DNA from: Pseudomonas chlororaphis | GTDB lineage: Bacteria; Pseudomonadota; Gammaproteobacteria; Pseudomonadales; Pseudomonadaceae | Assembly (NCBI RefSeq): GCF_003731765.1 | Contig: NZ_MOAL01000005.1 | Location: forward strand, 1 to 64,000 | DNA: 64,000 bases | Reading direction: 5' to 3' | Shown: piece by piece, positions 37,971-45,691 of the stretch | Position numbering within the stretch: the first letter of the stretch is position 1 | Layout of the letters: each line of letters starts with the position of its first letter | Position numbers and translations under genes: made by a program | The notes under the pieces: generated by a model | The model's input: the letters and a program-made list of their open reading frames with translations, nothing else | Database searches by the model: none | Told to the model about the DNA's origin: nothing

Positions 37971-38011
37971 ATGTTAAGGATCGTCAACGACGAGCCTTTG
38001 ACTCAGCTCAA
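37971..38011 (-). promoter_or_regulatory. Anr/Fnr-like box and -10 of oprG
   Basis: The dyad TTGAC-TCAG-CTCAA (37998-38011) has the TTGA-N6-TCAA framework of Anr/Fnr boxes. On the minus strand a -10 TAACAT (plus 37971-37976) predicts a start near 37964, which puts the box centre about 41 bases upstream, the activator position. Confidence 0.7.
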
Positions 38012-38062
38012 TGAAACCGTGATGCCCTGGGAGCGGGTTGAACTATTCTCTTGGGCCGGTAA

Positions 38063-38581
38063 TTACTCCGGCAATTCGTACACGTAGATCTTCTCGGCTT
38101 CCATCTGATACCCGGCATCTGCCAGCTCGCTGGTGGACGGCTTGACCTGCATCGCGCCTTCGATCCAGTACGGTTGGTACAACTCATCCAGCTTCACCCC
38201 GACTTCGCTGGTGACGTGGACGATCTGGTTCGATGGCGGTGGCGGCACATGGATGCAGGCGCCGAAATAGGGCACCAGCAGGAACTCGGTGGTACGGCCT
38301 TCTTCGCTGACTTCCAGGGGCACGATGTACCCCGGCAAGCGTACCGCTTGGCCGTTGAGCGCCTGCACCACCGGCGCGTTGGGCAGGTCCTGCTTGGCCG
38401 CTGGAGCCGACTCGGCAGACAGGGCATCGCTCATCTGCGACAGGTCGTGCAGGGGCTGCATGTTCGGCACTTCCGGCGGGGCGTCGGCAGGGATCATCTC
38501 CGACCAGGCCAGGTCTCGCGGGGCCGCTGCCCACAAGGGCGTGGCGACCAACAGCAACAGCGCAAACAACACCCGCGACAT
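38063..38581 (-). CDS. DUF3299 periplasmic protein of the zinc cluster
   Basis: A 172-residue protein with a signal peptide (MSRVLFALLLLVATPLWAAA). The start is fixed by AGGAG seven bases before ATG at 38581; an earlier ATG at 38596 overlaps the permease stop. The DUF3299 core has GYIVPLEVSEEGRTTEFLLV and PYFGACIHVPPPPSNQIVHV, with one conserved Cys and His. Function is unknown; in P. aeruginosa it belongs to a Zur-controlled operon with the ABC transporter and the His-rich protein upstream, the same order as here. Confidence 0.85.
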   Translation of the reverse strand: MSRVLFALLLLVATPLWAAAPRDLAWSEMIPADAPPEVPNMQPLHDLSQMSDALSAESAPAAKQDLPNAPVVQALNGQAVRLPGYIVPLEVSEEGRTTEFLLVPYFGACIHVPPPPSNQIVHVTSEVGVKLDELYQPYWIEGAMQVKPSTSELADAGYQMEAEKIYVYELPE

Positions 38582-38592
38582 CAACAAACTCC

Positions 38593-39858
38593 TCATAAGC
38601 GAATCGACAGGCCATCGGCCAGGGATTGCCGGTAGGCGCGCCAGGCCGGCACGCTGCCCATCAGCAAGGCGGCGATCAGGATACCGCCCAACAGTGCCCA
38701 CTCATACTCGCTGGGCCAGGCCAGGGGCAGGTACAGGCCGTAGGTCGACTGCACGTAGCCCTGGGCCAGGGCAATGCCCAGGTACAGCAACCCAAGCCCG
38801 GCCAGCACCCCGAACAGCGCCAGGGCAAAGGCTTCCAGCACCAGCAGGGTCGCGATGTGCCACGGGCGGGCGCCCACCGAGCGCAGGATGGCCATTTCCC
38901 GACGTCGCTCGTTGAGGCTGGTGAGGATCGCCGTGAGCATGCCGATCAAGCCGGTCAGGACCACGAACAGCGACACCACAAACAGGGCTTTTTCCGCCGT
39001 CCCCATGAGGCTCCAGAGCTCCTGCAAAGCAACGCCCGGAAGAATGGCCAGCATCGGTTCGCCGCGGAATTCGTTGATCTCCCGTTGCAGGGCAAAGGTG
39101 GAGATCTTGCTGTTCAGGCCGAGCATGAAGGCGGTGATGGCCTGGGGCGTGAGGTCCATATTGCGTGCCTGGTCGGCGCTGATACGGCCTTCGCCACGGG
39201 CCGGCACGCCGTTGTGCCAGTCGATGTGGATCGCTTCCATGCCGCCCAGGCTGATGTGCAGCGTACGGTCCACCGGGGTGCCGGTGCGCTTGAGGATGCC
39301 GACCACGGTGAACGGCTTGTCATCGTGCTTGACCAGGCTGATGGCGGCCACGCCGTGGGCCAGCACCAACTGGTCCCCCAGCTTGTAGTGCAGGGCATCG
39401 GCGACTTCAGCACCCAGTACCACTTCGAATGGGTCCGTGGCGAAGGCGCGACCGACCGCCAGTTGCAGGTTCTGCTGACGGCCGTACTGGTAGTGCTCGA
39501 AGTAGGCGTCGGTGGTGCCCATCACCCGGTAGCCGCGATGGGAGTCGCCGAGGGAGATGGGGATTGCCCACTTGACCTTCGGGTTGTTGGCGAAGTGTTC
39601 GAAGCTGTCCCAGCGGATGTTGTTGGTGGCGTTGCCGATACGGAACACCGAGTACAACAGCAGGTTCACCGAGCCGGAGCGGGCACCGACAATCAGGTCG
39701 GTGCCGCTGATGGTGCTGGCGAAACTGGTCCGGGCTTCAGTGCGCACCCGTTCCACGGCCAGCAGCAGGCACACCGAGAGGGCGATGGCGAAGGCGGTGA
39801 GGAGCGCGGTAAAGCGGCGGTTAGCCAGGCTGGCCATGGCTAGACGGAACAAATACAT
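38593..39858 (-). CDS. FtsX-type ABC transporter permease of the zinc cluster
   Basis: A 421-residue permease starting MYLFRLAMASLANRRFTALLT, with one N-terminal membrane segment, a large periplasmic region and three C-terminal segments (ALFVVSLFVVLTGLIGMLTA, TLLVLEAFALALFGVLAGL, GGILIAALLMGSVPAW). This is the MacB/LolC-like topology. NERRREMAILRSVGARPWHI is the cytoplasmic coupling motif of FtsX domains. It sits two bases from the ATPase gene. A zinc-related or outer-membrane-lipoprotein role is inferred from the cluster. Confidence 0.9.
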   Translation of the reverse strand: MYLFRLAMASLANRRFTALLTAFAIALSVCLLLAVERVRTEARTSFASTISGTDLIVGARSGSVNLLLYSVFRIGNATNNIRWDSFEHFANNPKVKWAIPISLGDSHRGYRVMGTTDAYFEHYQYGRQQNLQLAVGRAFATDPFEVVLGAEVADALHYKLGDQLVLAHGVAAISLVKHDDKPFTVVGILKRTGTPVDRTLHISLGGMEAIHIDWHNGVPARGEGRISADQARNMDLTPQAITAFMLGLNSKISTFALQREINEFRGEPMLAILPGVALQELWSLMGTAEKALFVVSLFVVLTGLIGMLTAILTSLNERRREMAILRSVGARPWHIATLLVLEAFALALFGVLAGLGLLYLGIALAQGYVQSTYGLYLPLAWPSEYEWALLGGILIAALLMGSVPAWRAYRQSLADGLSIRL

Positions 39859-39859
39859 C

Positions 39860-40570
39860 TCAGACCTCTGCGGGCGTGGCGGCGCGATTGAGTTCGGCGA
39901 GCGACAGGTTGCGATCGAACAGCGGTGCCAGGCTCTGGTCGTGGCTGACAAACAGCAGGCTGGCCCCGGCTTCGCGGCATTCGGCGAACAACAGCTGGAG
40001 GAAGGCTTCGCGGGCGTCGTAGTCCAAGGCCGAGGTCGGTTCGTCGGCGATCACCAGTTCCGGTTGGCCGATCAACGCCCGCGCGGCGGCGACCCGTTGC
40101 TGCTGGCCGATGGACAGTGAGTCGGCGCGACGGCTGAGCAGGTCGGGGTCCTTGAGGCCCAGGTGGGCCAGCAGGGTCGCGGCGGCCTGGTCGACGCTGC
40201 CGTGGCGCTGGATCGCCCGTGCGGCGCGCAGCTTGGAGAAGTGGCAAGGCAGCTCGACGTTTTCCCGCACCGAGAGAAAGGGCAGTAGGTTGAACTGCTG
40301 GAAAATGTAACCCGTGTGGTCGACGCGGAAGCGATCACGGGCGCCGGCGCCGAGCTCGGTCAGCTCTTGGCCCAGCAGGCGAATGCTGCCGCGGTTGGGC
40401 TTTTGCACGCCGCCCAACAGGCCCAGCAGGGTGGTCTTTCCGCTGCCGCTGGGACCTTTGAGAAACAGCGTCTCGCCCGCCTCCAGGCGAAAGGCCGGAA
40501 TGTCTAGCAACTCCGGGTGCTCGGGCCAACTGAAGCCCAGGTCAGACAGTTCGATCAATGCTTGGGTCAT
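39860..40570 (-). CDS. LolD/MacB-type ABC transporter ATPase of the zinc cluster
   Basis: A 236-residue ATPase. Walker A is GPSGSGKTTL, the Q-loop FQQFNLLPFLSVRENVELP, Walker B LVIADEPTSALD and the H-loop VSHDQS. The signature reads LSIGQQQR instead of LSGGQ, a mild change seen in some members. ATG at 40570 is preferred over a TTG two codons earlier. The permease and ATPase form one exporter-like complex. A REP element separates this gene from the His-rich gene upstream. Confidence 0.93.
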   Translation of the reverse strand: MTQALIELSDLGFSWPEHPELLDIPAFRLEAGETLFLKGPSGSGKTTLLGLLGGVQKPNRGSIRLLGQELTELGAGARDRFRVDHTGYIFQQFNLLPFLSVRENVELPCHFSKLRAARAIQRHGSVDQAAATLLAHLGLKDPDLLSRRADSLSIGQQQRVAAARALIGQPELVIADEPTSALDYDAREAFLQLLFAECREAGASLLFVSHDQSLAPLFDRNLSLAELNRAATPAEV

Positions 40571-40621
40571 GTGCAATCAGTATTGCCTGCTGGCGAAGTT
40601 TCAAAAGTGATGTCGCTGCCC

Positions 40622-40650
40622 GTAGGAGCTGGCAAGCCAGCGCCTACAGG
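40622..40650 (+). repeat. Single REP element
   Basis: GTAGGAGCTGGCAAGCCAGC followed by GCCTACAGG is a palindromic Pseudomonas REP unit with a GCTGGC/GCCAGC stem. It lies in the 93-base gap between the His-rich gene and the ABC ATPase gene, where it could stabilise the upstream mRNA segment. Confidence 0.8.
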
Positions 40651-40663
40651 GGCCGGGTTCTAA

Positions 40664-41272
40664 TCAGAATTTAACGGTGGCTGACTGAGCCGTCGCTTCC
40701 ACACCTTGCTGGCCGCTCGGGCCGATCAGTTGTACCTGAATTTTCTGGGTGGCGGGGAAGGTCTTGAAGACTTGCCCCAAATCCAGGTTCTTCAGTGCGG
40801 CCGGCGTGGCACAGGTGAATTGATAGTGGGCGTGGATCTCGCTGTGTTCGTGGTGATGCTCGTGGCCGTCGGCGTCTTCGTCGTGGTCGTCATCATCATC
40901 ATGATCGTGGTCATCGGCATCCGGCTTGTCACCGAACAGCGGGCTTTCCAGTTCCTGCTTGGCCACGACGCAACCGGCGCCCTTGGGCAGGCTGAACAGG
41001 GCCAGGGGTTGTTCCAGCTGGACCCGTGCGGCGGCGACCTTGGCCTTGTCGGCGTCGGTGCTGGCGGCGTGTTCGAAGCCCACCAGGTTCATGGCCGGGC
41101 TTTCCAGCTCCAGTTCCAGGTTCTTGCCGTCCAGTGCTGCGTTCAGGCGCGCGACGCCGTGTTCGTGGGCGCCGAGGCTGCCATGTTCGTGCTCGTGATC
41201 ATGGGTTTCGGCAGCCTGGGCAATGGCCAGCGGCAACAGGGCGAACGGCAAGGCAAGAAGCAGGCGGCGCAT
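40664..41272 (-). CDS. ZrgA-type His/Asp-rich periplasmic zinc protein (DUF2796)
   Basis: A 202-residue protein with a signal peptide (MRRLLLALPFALLPLAIAQA, cut before AETH). Two metal-binding stretches stand out: residues from about 22 with HDHEHEHGSLGAHEHG, and a middle segment from about 117 with dense Asp/His (DDHDHDDDDDHDEDADGHEH). The family is tied to zinc uptake (ZrgA of Vibrio). It is first of four minus-strand genes and has a Zur-like box 36 bases ahead of the start. GGAG lies nine bases before ATG. Confidence 0.9.
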   Translation of the reverse strand: MRRLLLALPFALLPLAIAQAAETHDHEHEHGSLGAHEHGVARLNAALDGKNLELELESPAMNLVGFEHAASTDADKAKVAAARVQLEQPLALFSLPKGAGCVVAKQELESPLFGDKPDADDHDHDDDDDHDEDADGHEHHHEHSEIHAHYQFTCATPAALKNLDLGQVFKTFPATQKIQVQLIGPSGQQGVEATAQSATVKF

Positions 41273-41302
41273 AGCGTGTCTCCAGGAGGAAGATGAAAAT
41301 AA

Positions 41303-41322
41303 TGTTATGTGATCTTATAACA
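41303..41322 (-). promoter_or_regulatory. Zur-like operator of the zinc cluster
   Basis: Plus strand 41308-41322 reads TGTGAT-CTT-ATAACA, whose reverse, TGTTAT-AAG-ATCACA, follows the gammaproteobacterial Zur pattern TGTTAT-N3-ATAACA with one changed base. A further TGTTAT at 41303-41308 gives an overlapping wider dyad. It lies across the predicted promoter region of the His-rich gene, as expected for repression when zinc is plentiful. Confidence 0.72.
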
Positions 41323-41406
41323 ATAAGGCGCAGAGTTTGACCGCCCGCTTGGCGTTACGCAAGACGCGTGGGAGCATGCCCGACAGAAATAACCGGGAGC
41401 AGGGCA

Positions 41407-41751
41407 ATGGTGAGGATTCGTGGAAGCATCGGCGATTGGCCGGTGGACTTGACCCTGGAGCTGGATGCCGGGGAGTGGGCGCAACTAGGCGCGCAGTTGC
41501 AGGCGAGTACGCCGGAAATGGCTGCGGCGCCGGTGGCCAGGCCCGTGAGTCAGGATGATGCTGTGTGGCAGACAGCCAAGGACCTGCTGCGCCAGGCCGG
41601 ACAACTCAGCGGCCCGGACTTGCTGGAGCAACTGGAGGGCCTGACCGGCAGCGCCGGTGCCGGTAAGCGTTTGTTGGTGCGCTTGCGTCACTGCGCTGAA
41701 GTCAAGGTGGTGAGCGGCGCCGATACGCCGCTCTACAGCTGGGTGCAGTGA
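41407..41751 (+). CDS. Conserved hypothetical protein
   Basis: A 114-residue soluble protein, MVRIRGSIGDWPVDLTLELD at the start, with a ribosome binding site (GGGAG) eight bases before. The frame is open to 41368 but the N terminus there has no support. The sequence is Ala/Gln/Leu rich; WQTAKDLLRQAGQLSGPDLL and RLLVRLRHCAEVKVVSGADT look conserved-like. No signal peptide or membrane segment. P. aeruginosa has a gene in the same place (between the zinc cluster and the thioredoxin gene). Function unknown. Confidence 0.75.
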   Translation: MVRIRGSIGDWPVDLTLELDAGEWAQLGAQLQASTPEMAAAPVARPVSQDDAVWQTAKDLLRQAGQLSGPDLLEQLEGLTGSAGAGKRLLVRLRHCAEVKVVSGADTPLYSWVQ

Positions 41752-41754
41752 TCC

Positions 41755-41828
41755 TGTAGGAGCCAGCTTGCTGGCGAAGGCACCGAACCTGGCAAAAAAC
41801 GCAGTCGCTGGCAAGCCAGCTCCTGCAT
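41755..41828 (+). repeat. REP doublet (REPIN-like)
   Basis: Two REP units face each other: TGTAGGAGCCAGCTTGCTGG at 41755-41774 and its inverted partner around 41806-41826 (CGCTGGCAAGCCAGCTCCTG). They are joined by about 30 bases. This is the REPIN layout of the P. fluorescens group, lying between convergent genes. Confidence 0.85.
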
Positions 41829-41851
41829 GGGCTAGCGCAGGCGTACAAGGA

Positions 41852-42724
41852 TCAGTACAGGGCGGCGAACAGTTTGCGGCGGTAGGCGGTGACCAGCGGG
41901 TGATCGTTGCCCAGCAGGTCGAAGACTTGCAGCAAGGTCTTGTGGGCGATGCCTTCGTTATAGCTGCGGTTGCGCATGAACAGTTTAAGCAGGGCTTCCA
42001 GCGCCGCTTCGTACTGCTGGCGGGCCAGTTGCTGGATCGACAGCTGGTAGGCCGCTTCGTCGTCGAGCGGGTCCTTGGCCAGGCGCGCCTTGAGGTCCGC
42101 GGCATCCGGCAGGTCGGCCGCTTGCTTGAGGAAGGTAATCTGGGCCTTGGCGCCGGCCAGGGCAGCCTTGTGTTCGTCACTCTTGACCGCATCCAGCACG
42201 GTCTGGGCTTCCCCCAGCTCACCGCGTTCGGCCAGGCAGCGGGCGTACAGAATCAGCGCCTTGGCGTTGCTGTTGTCTTCCCCCAGCAGGACTTTCAACG
42301 TGGCTTCAGCTTCGGCAATCCGCCCTTCGGCGAACAGCGCCTCAGCCTGCTCCAGGGGATCGGCCGCTGCCGGTGGTGGCATCTGTACGTGGGGTTCGAG
42401 CATGGCCCGCACTGCGGATTCCGGTTGCGCACCGGCAAAACCGTCCACCGGTTGGCCGTCCTTGAACAGCACCACGGTCGGCAGGCTGCGAATGCCGAAG
42501 CGGGCGACGATGTCTTGCTCGATGTCGCAGTTGACCTTGGCCAGCAGCAACTCGCCCTGATAGCTCTCGGCAATCTGTTGCAGCATCGGCATCAGCGCTT
42601 TGCAGGGTGCGCACCACTCGGCCCAGAAATCCACCAGGACCGGTTTGTGGAAGGAGTTTTCGATCACCGACTGATCGAAGTCGGCGGTGCTGGCGTCGAA
42701 GATGTACGGCGTGTCCTGACTCAT
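41852..42724 (-). CDS. ybbN: YbbN/CnoX-like thioredoxin with TPR domain
   Basis: A 290-residue protein. The N-terminal thioredoxin fold has WCAPC (residues 37-41; Cys38 and Cys41), then SLPTVVLFKDGQPVDGFAGA. The C-terminal half is TPR-like and helical (PLEQAEALFAEGRIAEAEAT, YQLSIQQLARQQYEAALEAL). E. coli YbbN (CnoX) works as a chaperone holdase for GroEL clients. E. coli YbbN has SXXC; here both cysteines remain, so redox activity is possible. ATG at 42724 is chosen. Confidence 0.92.
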   Translation of the reverse strand: MSQDTPYIFDASTADFDQSVIENSFHKPVLVDFWAEWCAPCKALMPMLQQIAESYQGELLLAKVNCDIEQDIVARFGIRSLPTVVLFKDGQPVDGFAGAQPESAVRAMLEPHVQMPPPAAADPLEQAEALFAEGRIAEAEATLKVLLGEDNSNAKALILYARCLAERGELGEAQTVLDAVKSDEHKAALAGAKAQITFLKQAADLPDAADLKARLAKDPLDDEAAYQLSIQQLARQQYEAALEALLKLFMRNRSYNEGIAHKTLLQVFDLLGNDHPLVTAYRRKLFAALY

Positions 42725-42755
42725 GGGGTCTCTCGAATAAGCGGGAATGGAGCCA

Positions 42756-43466
42756 CTATAAAGTTGCGCGGGATAGATCGCCATCGCCTGTAGGCGCCAG
42801 CGCAGCGGCAAATGGCCGTTGTGCGTGGTACAGGCTCACGTTGCGAAATTCCCAGGGCTCGGCCAGGTCCGGCAGGGTCAGGGCGTTGAGGCTTTCCAGG
42901 CGCTGATACAGCGGGTGCTGGAAATCCCTGACCCGGGAATCCGCCACCAGGGCTTGCTGCCCGCGACTGAGGAACTGGTCCAGCAGCGGCAGGTTGGCGC
43001 GGTCATAGAGCACGTCCGCCACCAGGATCAGATCAAAGCGATCGGCCTCCGCGAAGAAGTCCGTGGAGTAGTTCAGTTCCACCCCGTTGAGTTCGGCATT
43101 GGCCCGGCAAGCCGCGATGGCCAGCGGGTCAAGATCGCAGGCCACCACTTCCAGGGCCCCGGCCTTGGCCGCAGCAATGGCAGCCACCCCGGAGCCGGCA
43201 CCGAAGTCCAGCACCCGCTTGCCGGCCACCCAATGGGGACGTTCGGCCAGGTAGCGGGCCAGGGCCAGGCCGCTGGCCCAGCAGAAGCACCAGTAGGGTG
43301 GCTCATGGAGGATGCGCCGGGTTTCTTCCGGAGTGAAGGCACGGTCCATGTTGTCGGCGTCGATCAGCCAGAGTTTCAGCGGGGTGTCCGGCAGCTCGCT
43401 GGGCACCAGTTGGGCGTCGCCCAGCAGCTCACTCAAGGCATCTTGCAGGTCGAGCGGCGCCTTCAT
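42756..43466 (-). CDS. ETFB lysine methyltransferase-like SAM-dependent methyltransferase
   Basis: A 236-residue methyltransferase. Motif I is VLDFGAGSGVAAIAAAKAGA, motif II VVACDLDPLAI, and the acidic motif LILVADVLYDRANLP. It fits the PrmA-related family that methylates lysines of proteins such as the electron-transfer flavoprotein beta subunit; the target here is unproven. The start ATG overlaps the stop of the lipoprotein gene by four bases. Confidence 0.85.
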   Translation of the reverse strand: MKAPLDLQDALSELLGDAQLVPSELPDTPLKLWLIDADNMDRAFTPEETRRILHEPPYWCFCWASGLALARYLAERPHWVAGKRVLDFGAGSGVAAIAAAKAGALEVVACDLDPLAIAACRANAELNGVELNYSTDFFAEADRFDLILVADVLYDRANLPLLDQFLSRGQQALVADSRVRDFQHPLYQRLESLNALTLPDLAEPWEFRNVSLYHAQRPFAAALAPTGDGDLSRATL

Positions 43467-43921
43467 GGGGCTTTGACAAACTGCAGCGAGCCCAGGGCTT
43501 GGGTGGTGGCCTGGTCGATGCGCACGGCCGGCAGGTGCAGAATCAGTTGCCCGGACTGGCTGGCGCGCCCACGCAGTTCAACCCGCGCCCCGGCCGGAAA
43601 TGCCTCGGGGTCGAAGCGCAGGCGAAACGGCAGGGCCTGGTTATTGCCGGTCAAATTACTGTTGGCCAGCAAGCGTTGTGGGCGCCCGCGCTCGTCGATC
43701 ACCAGCAGCGCCAGTTCAACTTCGGCACCGGCCGGGATGCCTTCCAAGGCGCCGCTGAGCTCGCGTTGATAGGCCGGCAACGGCCCCAATTCGGCGGGCG
43801 CCTGAGGTTTTTTGACCGATTGCTGGGGGCTGGGAGCCGGTGCCGGGGTAGACGGAGGGTTGCTGCTACAGGCGACCAGCAGGCTGACGAGGCTGAGCAA
43901 AACGAGCGGTCGTAGGGGCAT
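43463..43921 (-). CDS. YbaY/YscW-family lipoprotein
   Basis: A 152-residue lipoprotein: signal MPLRPLVLLSLVSLLVACSS with lipobox LVAC, a Pro-rich linker, then a beta domain (YQRELSGALEGIPAGAEVEL, PFRLRFDPEAFPAGARVELR, GQLILHLPAVRIDQATTQAL). The domain matches the YbaY family, related to type III pilotins. ATG at 43921 has GGAG seven bases ahead; an in-frame start at 43960 would bury the signal. It overlaps the methyltransferase start. Function unknown. Confidence 0.85.
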   Translation of the reverse strand: MPLRPLVLLSLVSLLVACSSNPPSTPAPAPSPQQSVKKPQAPAELGPLPAYQRELSGALEGIPAGAEVELALLVIDERGRPQRLLANSNLTGNNQALPFRLRFDPEAFPAGARVELRGRASQSGQLILHLPAVRIDQATTQALGSLQFVKAP

Positions 43922-43993
43922 CTGAAGCTCCAGCAAAGCGAAATTTCGTGTGCGAAACATAATAGTCGGTCTGTATACCGTAAAGGCTATGGC

Positions 43994-44021
43994 TTGTCTT
44001 GCCAGTGGGATGCGCTACCAT
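43994..44021 (+). promoter_or_regulatory. Putative sigma70 promoter of nrdR-ribD
   Basis: TTGTCT (43994-43999), a 16-base spacer and TACCAT (44016-44021). The transcript would begin about 23 bases before the nrdR ATG. Confidence 0.4.
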
Positions 44022-44050
44022 GGCCCTCCCTTTTTTTGTTGCCTGCCACC

Positions 44051-44515
44051 ATGCACTGTCCCTTCTGCGGTGCCAACGACACCAAGGTCATCGACTCGCG
44101 ACTGGTCGCCGAAGGCGAGCAAGTCCGCCGCCGGCGTGAATGCCTGGCCTGTGGTGAGCGTTTCACCACGTTCGAAACCGCTGAACTGGTGTTGCCGCGC
44201 CTGATCAAGACTGACGGTAGCCGCCAGCCCTTCGACGAAGAAAAACTCCGCGCCGGCATGCAGCGCGCCCTGGAAAAACGCCCGGTGAGTGTCGAGCGTC
44301 TGGAAGCTGCTTTGGTGCATATCAAGCACAAGCTGCGAGCCACCGGCGAGCGCGAGGTCAAGTCCCTGGTGGTGGGCGAACTGGTCATGGGCGAGCTGCA
44401 AAAGCTCGATGAAGTGGCCTATATCCGTTTCGCCTCGGTCTATCGCCGCTTCCAGGACCTCAATGAATTCCGCGAAGAGATCGACCGTCTCGCCCGCGAG
44501 CCGGTTAAAGAATGA
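44051..44515 (+). CDS. nrdR: Transcriptional repressor NrdR
   Basis: NrdR represses ribonucleotide reductase genes in response to ATP and dATP. The ATG at 44051 gives 154 residues. Zinc ribbon cysteines are Cys3, Cys6, Cys31 and Cys34 (MHCPFCGANDTKVIDSRLV, RRECLACGERFTTFE), and an ATP-cone follows (RLIKTDGSRQPFDEEKLRAG). The frame is open upstream to 43994 but the family start is MHCPFC. It heads the rib group, overlapping ribD by four bases. Confidence 0.98.
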   Translation: MHCPFCGANDTKVIDSRLVAEGEQVRRRRECLACGERFTTFETAELVLPRLIKTDGSRQPFDEEKLRAGMQRALEKRPVSVERLEAALVHIKHKLRATGEREVKSLVVGELVMGELQKLDEVAYIRFASVYRRFQDLNEFREEIDRLAREPVKE

Positions 44516-45645
44516 CGCCCACGCCTGAGCAGTCCGTCCTCGACGCCCATTACATGGCCCGAGCCCTGGAACTGGCCCGCAAGGGTTGGTACAGCACCCA
44601 TCCCAACCCACGTGTCGGCTGCGTGATCGTGCGTGACGGCCAGGTGGTTGGCGAAGGTTGGCATGTGCGCGCCGGCGAGCCCCACGCTGAGGTCCACGCC
44701 TTGCGTGCGGCCGGCGAGCTGGCCCGCGGTGCCACCGCCTACGTGACCCTCGAGCCCTGCAGCCATCACGGTCGTACCCCGCCGTGCGCCGACGCCCTGG
44801 TGAATGCCGGCGTGGCGCGGGTGGTCGCAGCCATGCAAGACCCCAACCCGGAAGTGGCTGGCCGTGGCCTGCAACGCCTGGCCCAGGCCGGTATTGAGAT
44901 TGGCAGCGGCGTGCTCGAAGGCGAAGCACGGTCGCTGAATCAGGGGTTTCTCAAGCGTATGGAGCACGGCCTGCCTTATGTGCGGGTCAAGTTGGCCATG
45001 AGCCTGGACGGGCGCACCGCCATGGCCAGTGGCGAAAGCCAGTGGATCACCGGCCCGGCCGCACGCTCTGCGGTGCAGCGCTTGCGGGCCCAGGCCAGCG
45101 TGGTGCTGACCGGCGCCGACACGGTGCTGGCCGATGCCGCCCGGCTCACGGTGCGCGCGCAGGAATTGGGCTTGGACGAGGAACAGACCGCCCTGGCCCT
45201 GAGTCGCCCACCCTTGCGCGTGCTGATCGACGGCCGTCTGCGGGTGCCTCTGGACGCGCCGTTCTTCAAGGCCGGGCCGGCCCTGGTTGCCACCTGCGCA
45301 GCCGTGGAAGAGCAATACGCCAATGGCCCTGAGTGCCTGATTGTTCCGGGGGCGGACGGAATGGTTGATCTGCGTCGCCTGCTGCTTGAGCTGGCGGGGC
45401 GTGGGGTCAACGAAGTTCTGGTGGAGGCCGGCCCGCGCCTGGCGGGTGCCTTCGCGCAACAAGGCCTGGTGGATGAGTACCAGATCTTTGTGGCCGGCAA
45501 GTTCCTCGGCTCTTCGGCCCGGCCGCTGCTGGACTGGCCCCTGGCACAGATGGCGGATGCGCCGGTGCTGAAAATCATTGAAATGCGCGCTGTGGGCGAT
45601 GACTGGCGAGTCACCGCCATTCCTGTGCCATCAGCGAGCGTATAA
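44512..45645 (+). CDS. ribD: Bifunctional riboflavin deaminase/reductase RibD
   Basis: RibD deaminates and then reduces the pyrimidine intermediate of riboflavin synthesis. The product has 377 residues. The N-terminal deaminase has HAEVHALRAAGELARGATAY and the zinc motif TLEPCSHHGRTPPCADALV. The C-terminal reductase reads VRVKLAMSLDGRTAMASGES with QWITGPAARSAVQRLRAQAS and GADTVLADAARLTVR. It starts within the nrdR stop (ATGA). Confidence 0.97.
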   Translation: MTPTPEQSVLDAHYMARALELARKGWYSTHPNPRVGCVIVRDGQVVGEGWHVRAGEPHAEVHALRAAGELARGATAYVTLEPCSHHGRTPPCADALVNAGVARVVAAMQDPNPEVAGRGLQRLAQAGIEIGSGVLEGEARSLNQGFLKRMEHGLPYVRVKLAMSLDGRTAMASGESQWITGPAARSAVQRLRAQASVVLTGADTVLADAARLTVRAQELGLDEEQTALALSRPPLRVLIDGRLRVPLDAPFFKAGPALVATCAAVEEQYANGPECLIVPGADGMVDLRRLLLELAGRGVNEVLVEAGPRLAGAFAQQGLVDEYQIFVAGKFLGSSARPLLDWPLAQMADAPVLKIIEMRAVGDDWRVTAIPVPSASV

Positions 45646-45691
45646 TTCCCAGCTTTCGCGCCGACAAGGCCCTGTTCTCGAGGAGGACTCC

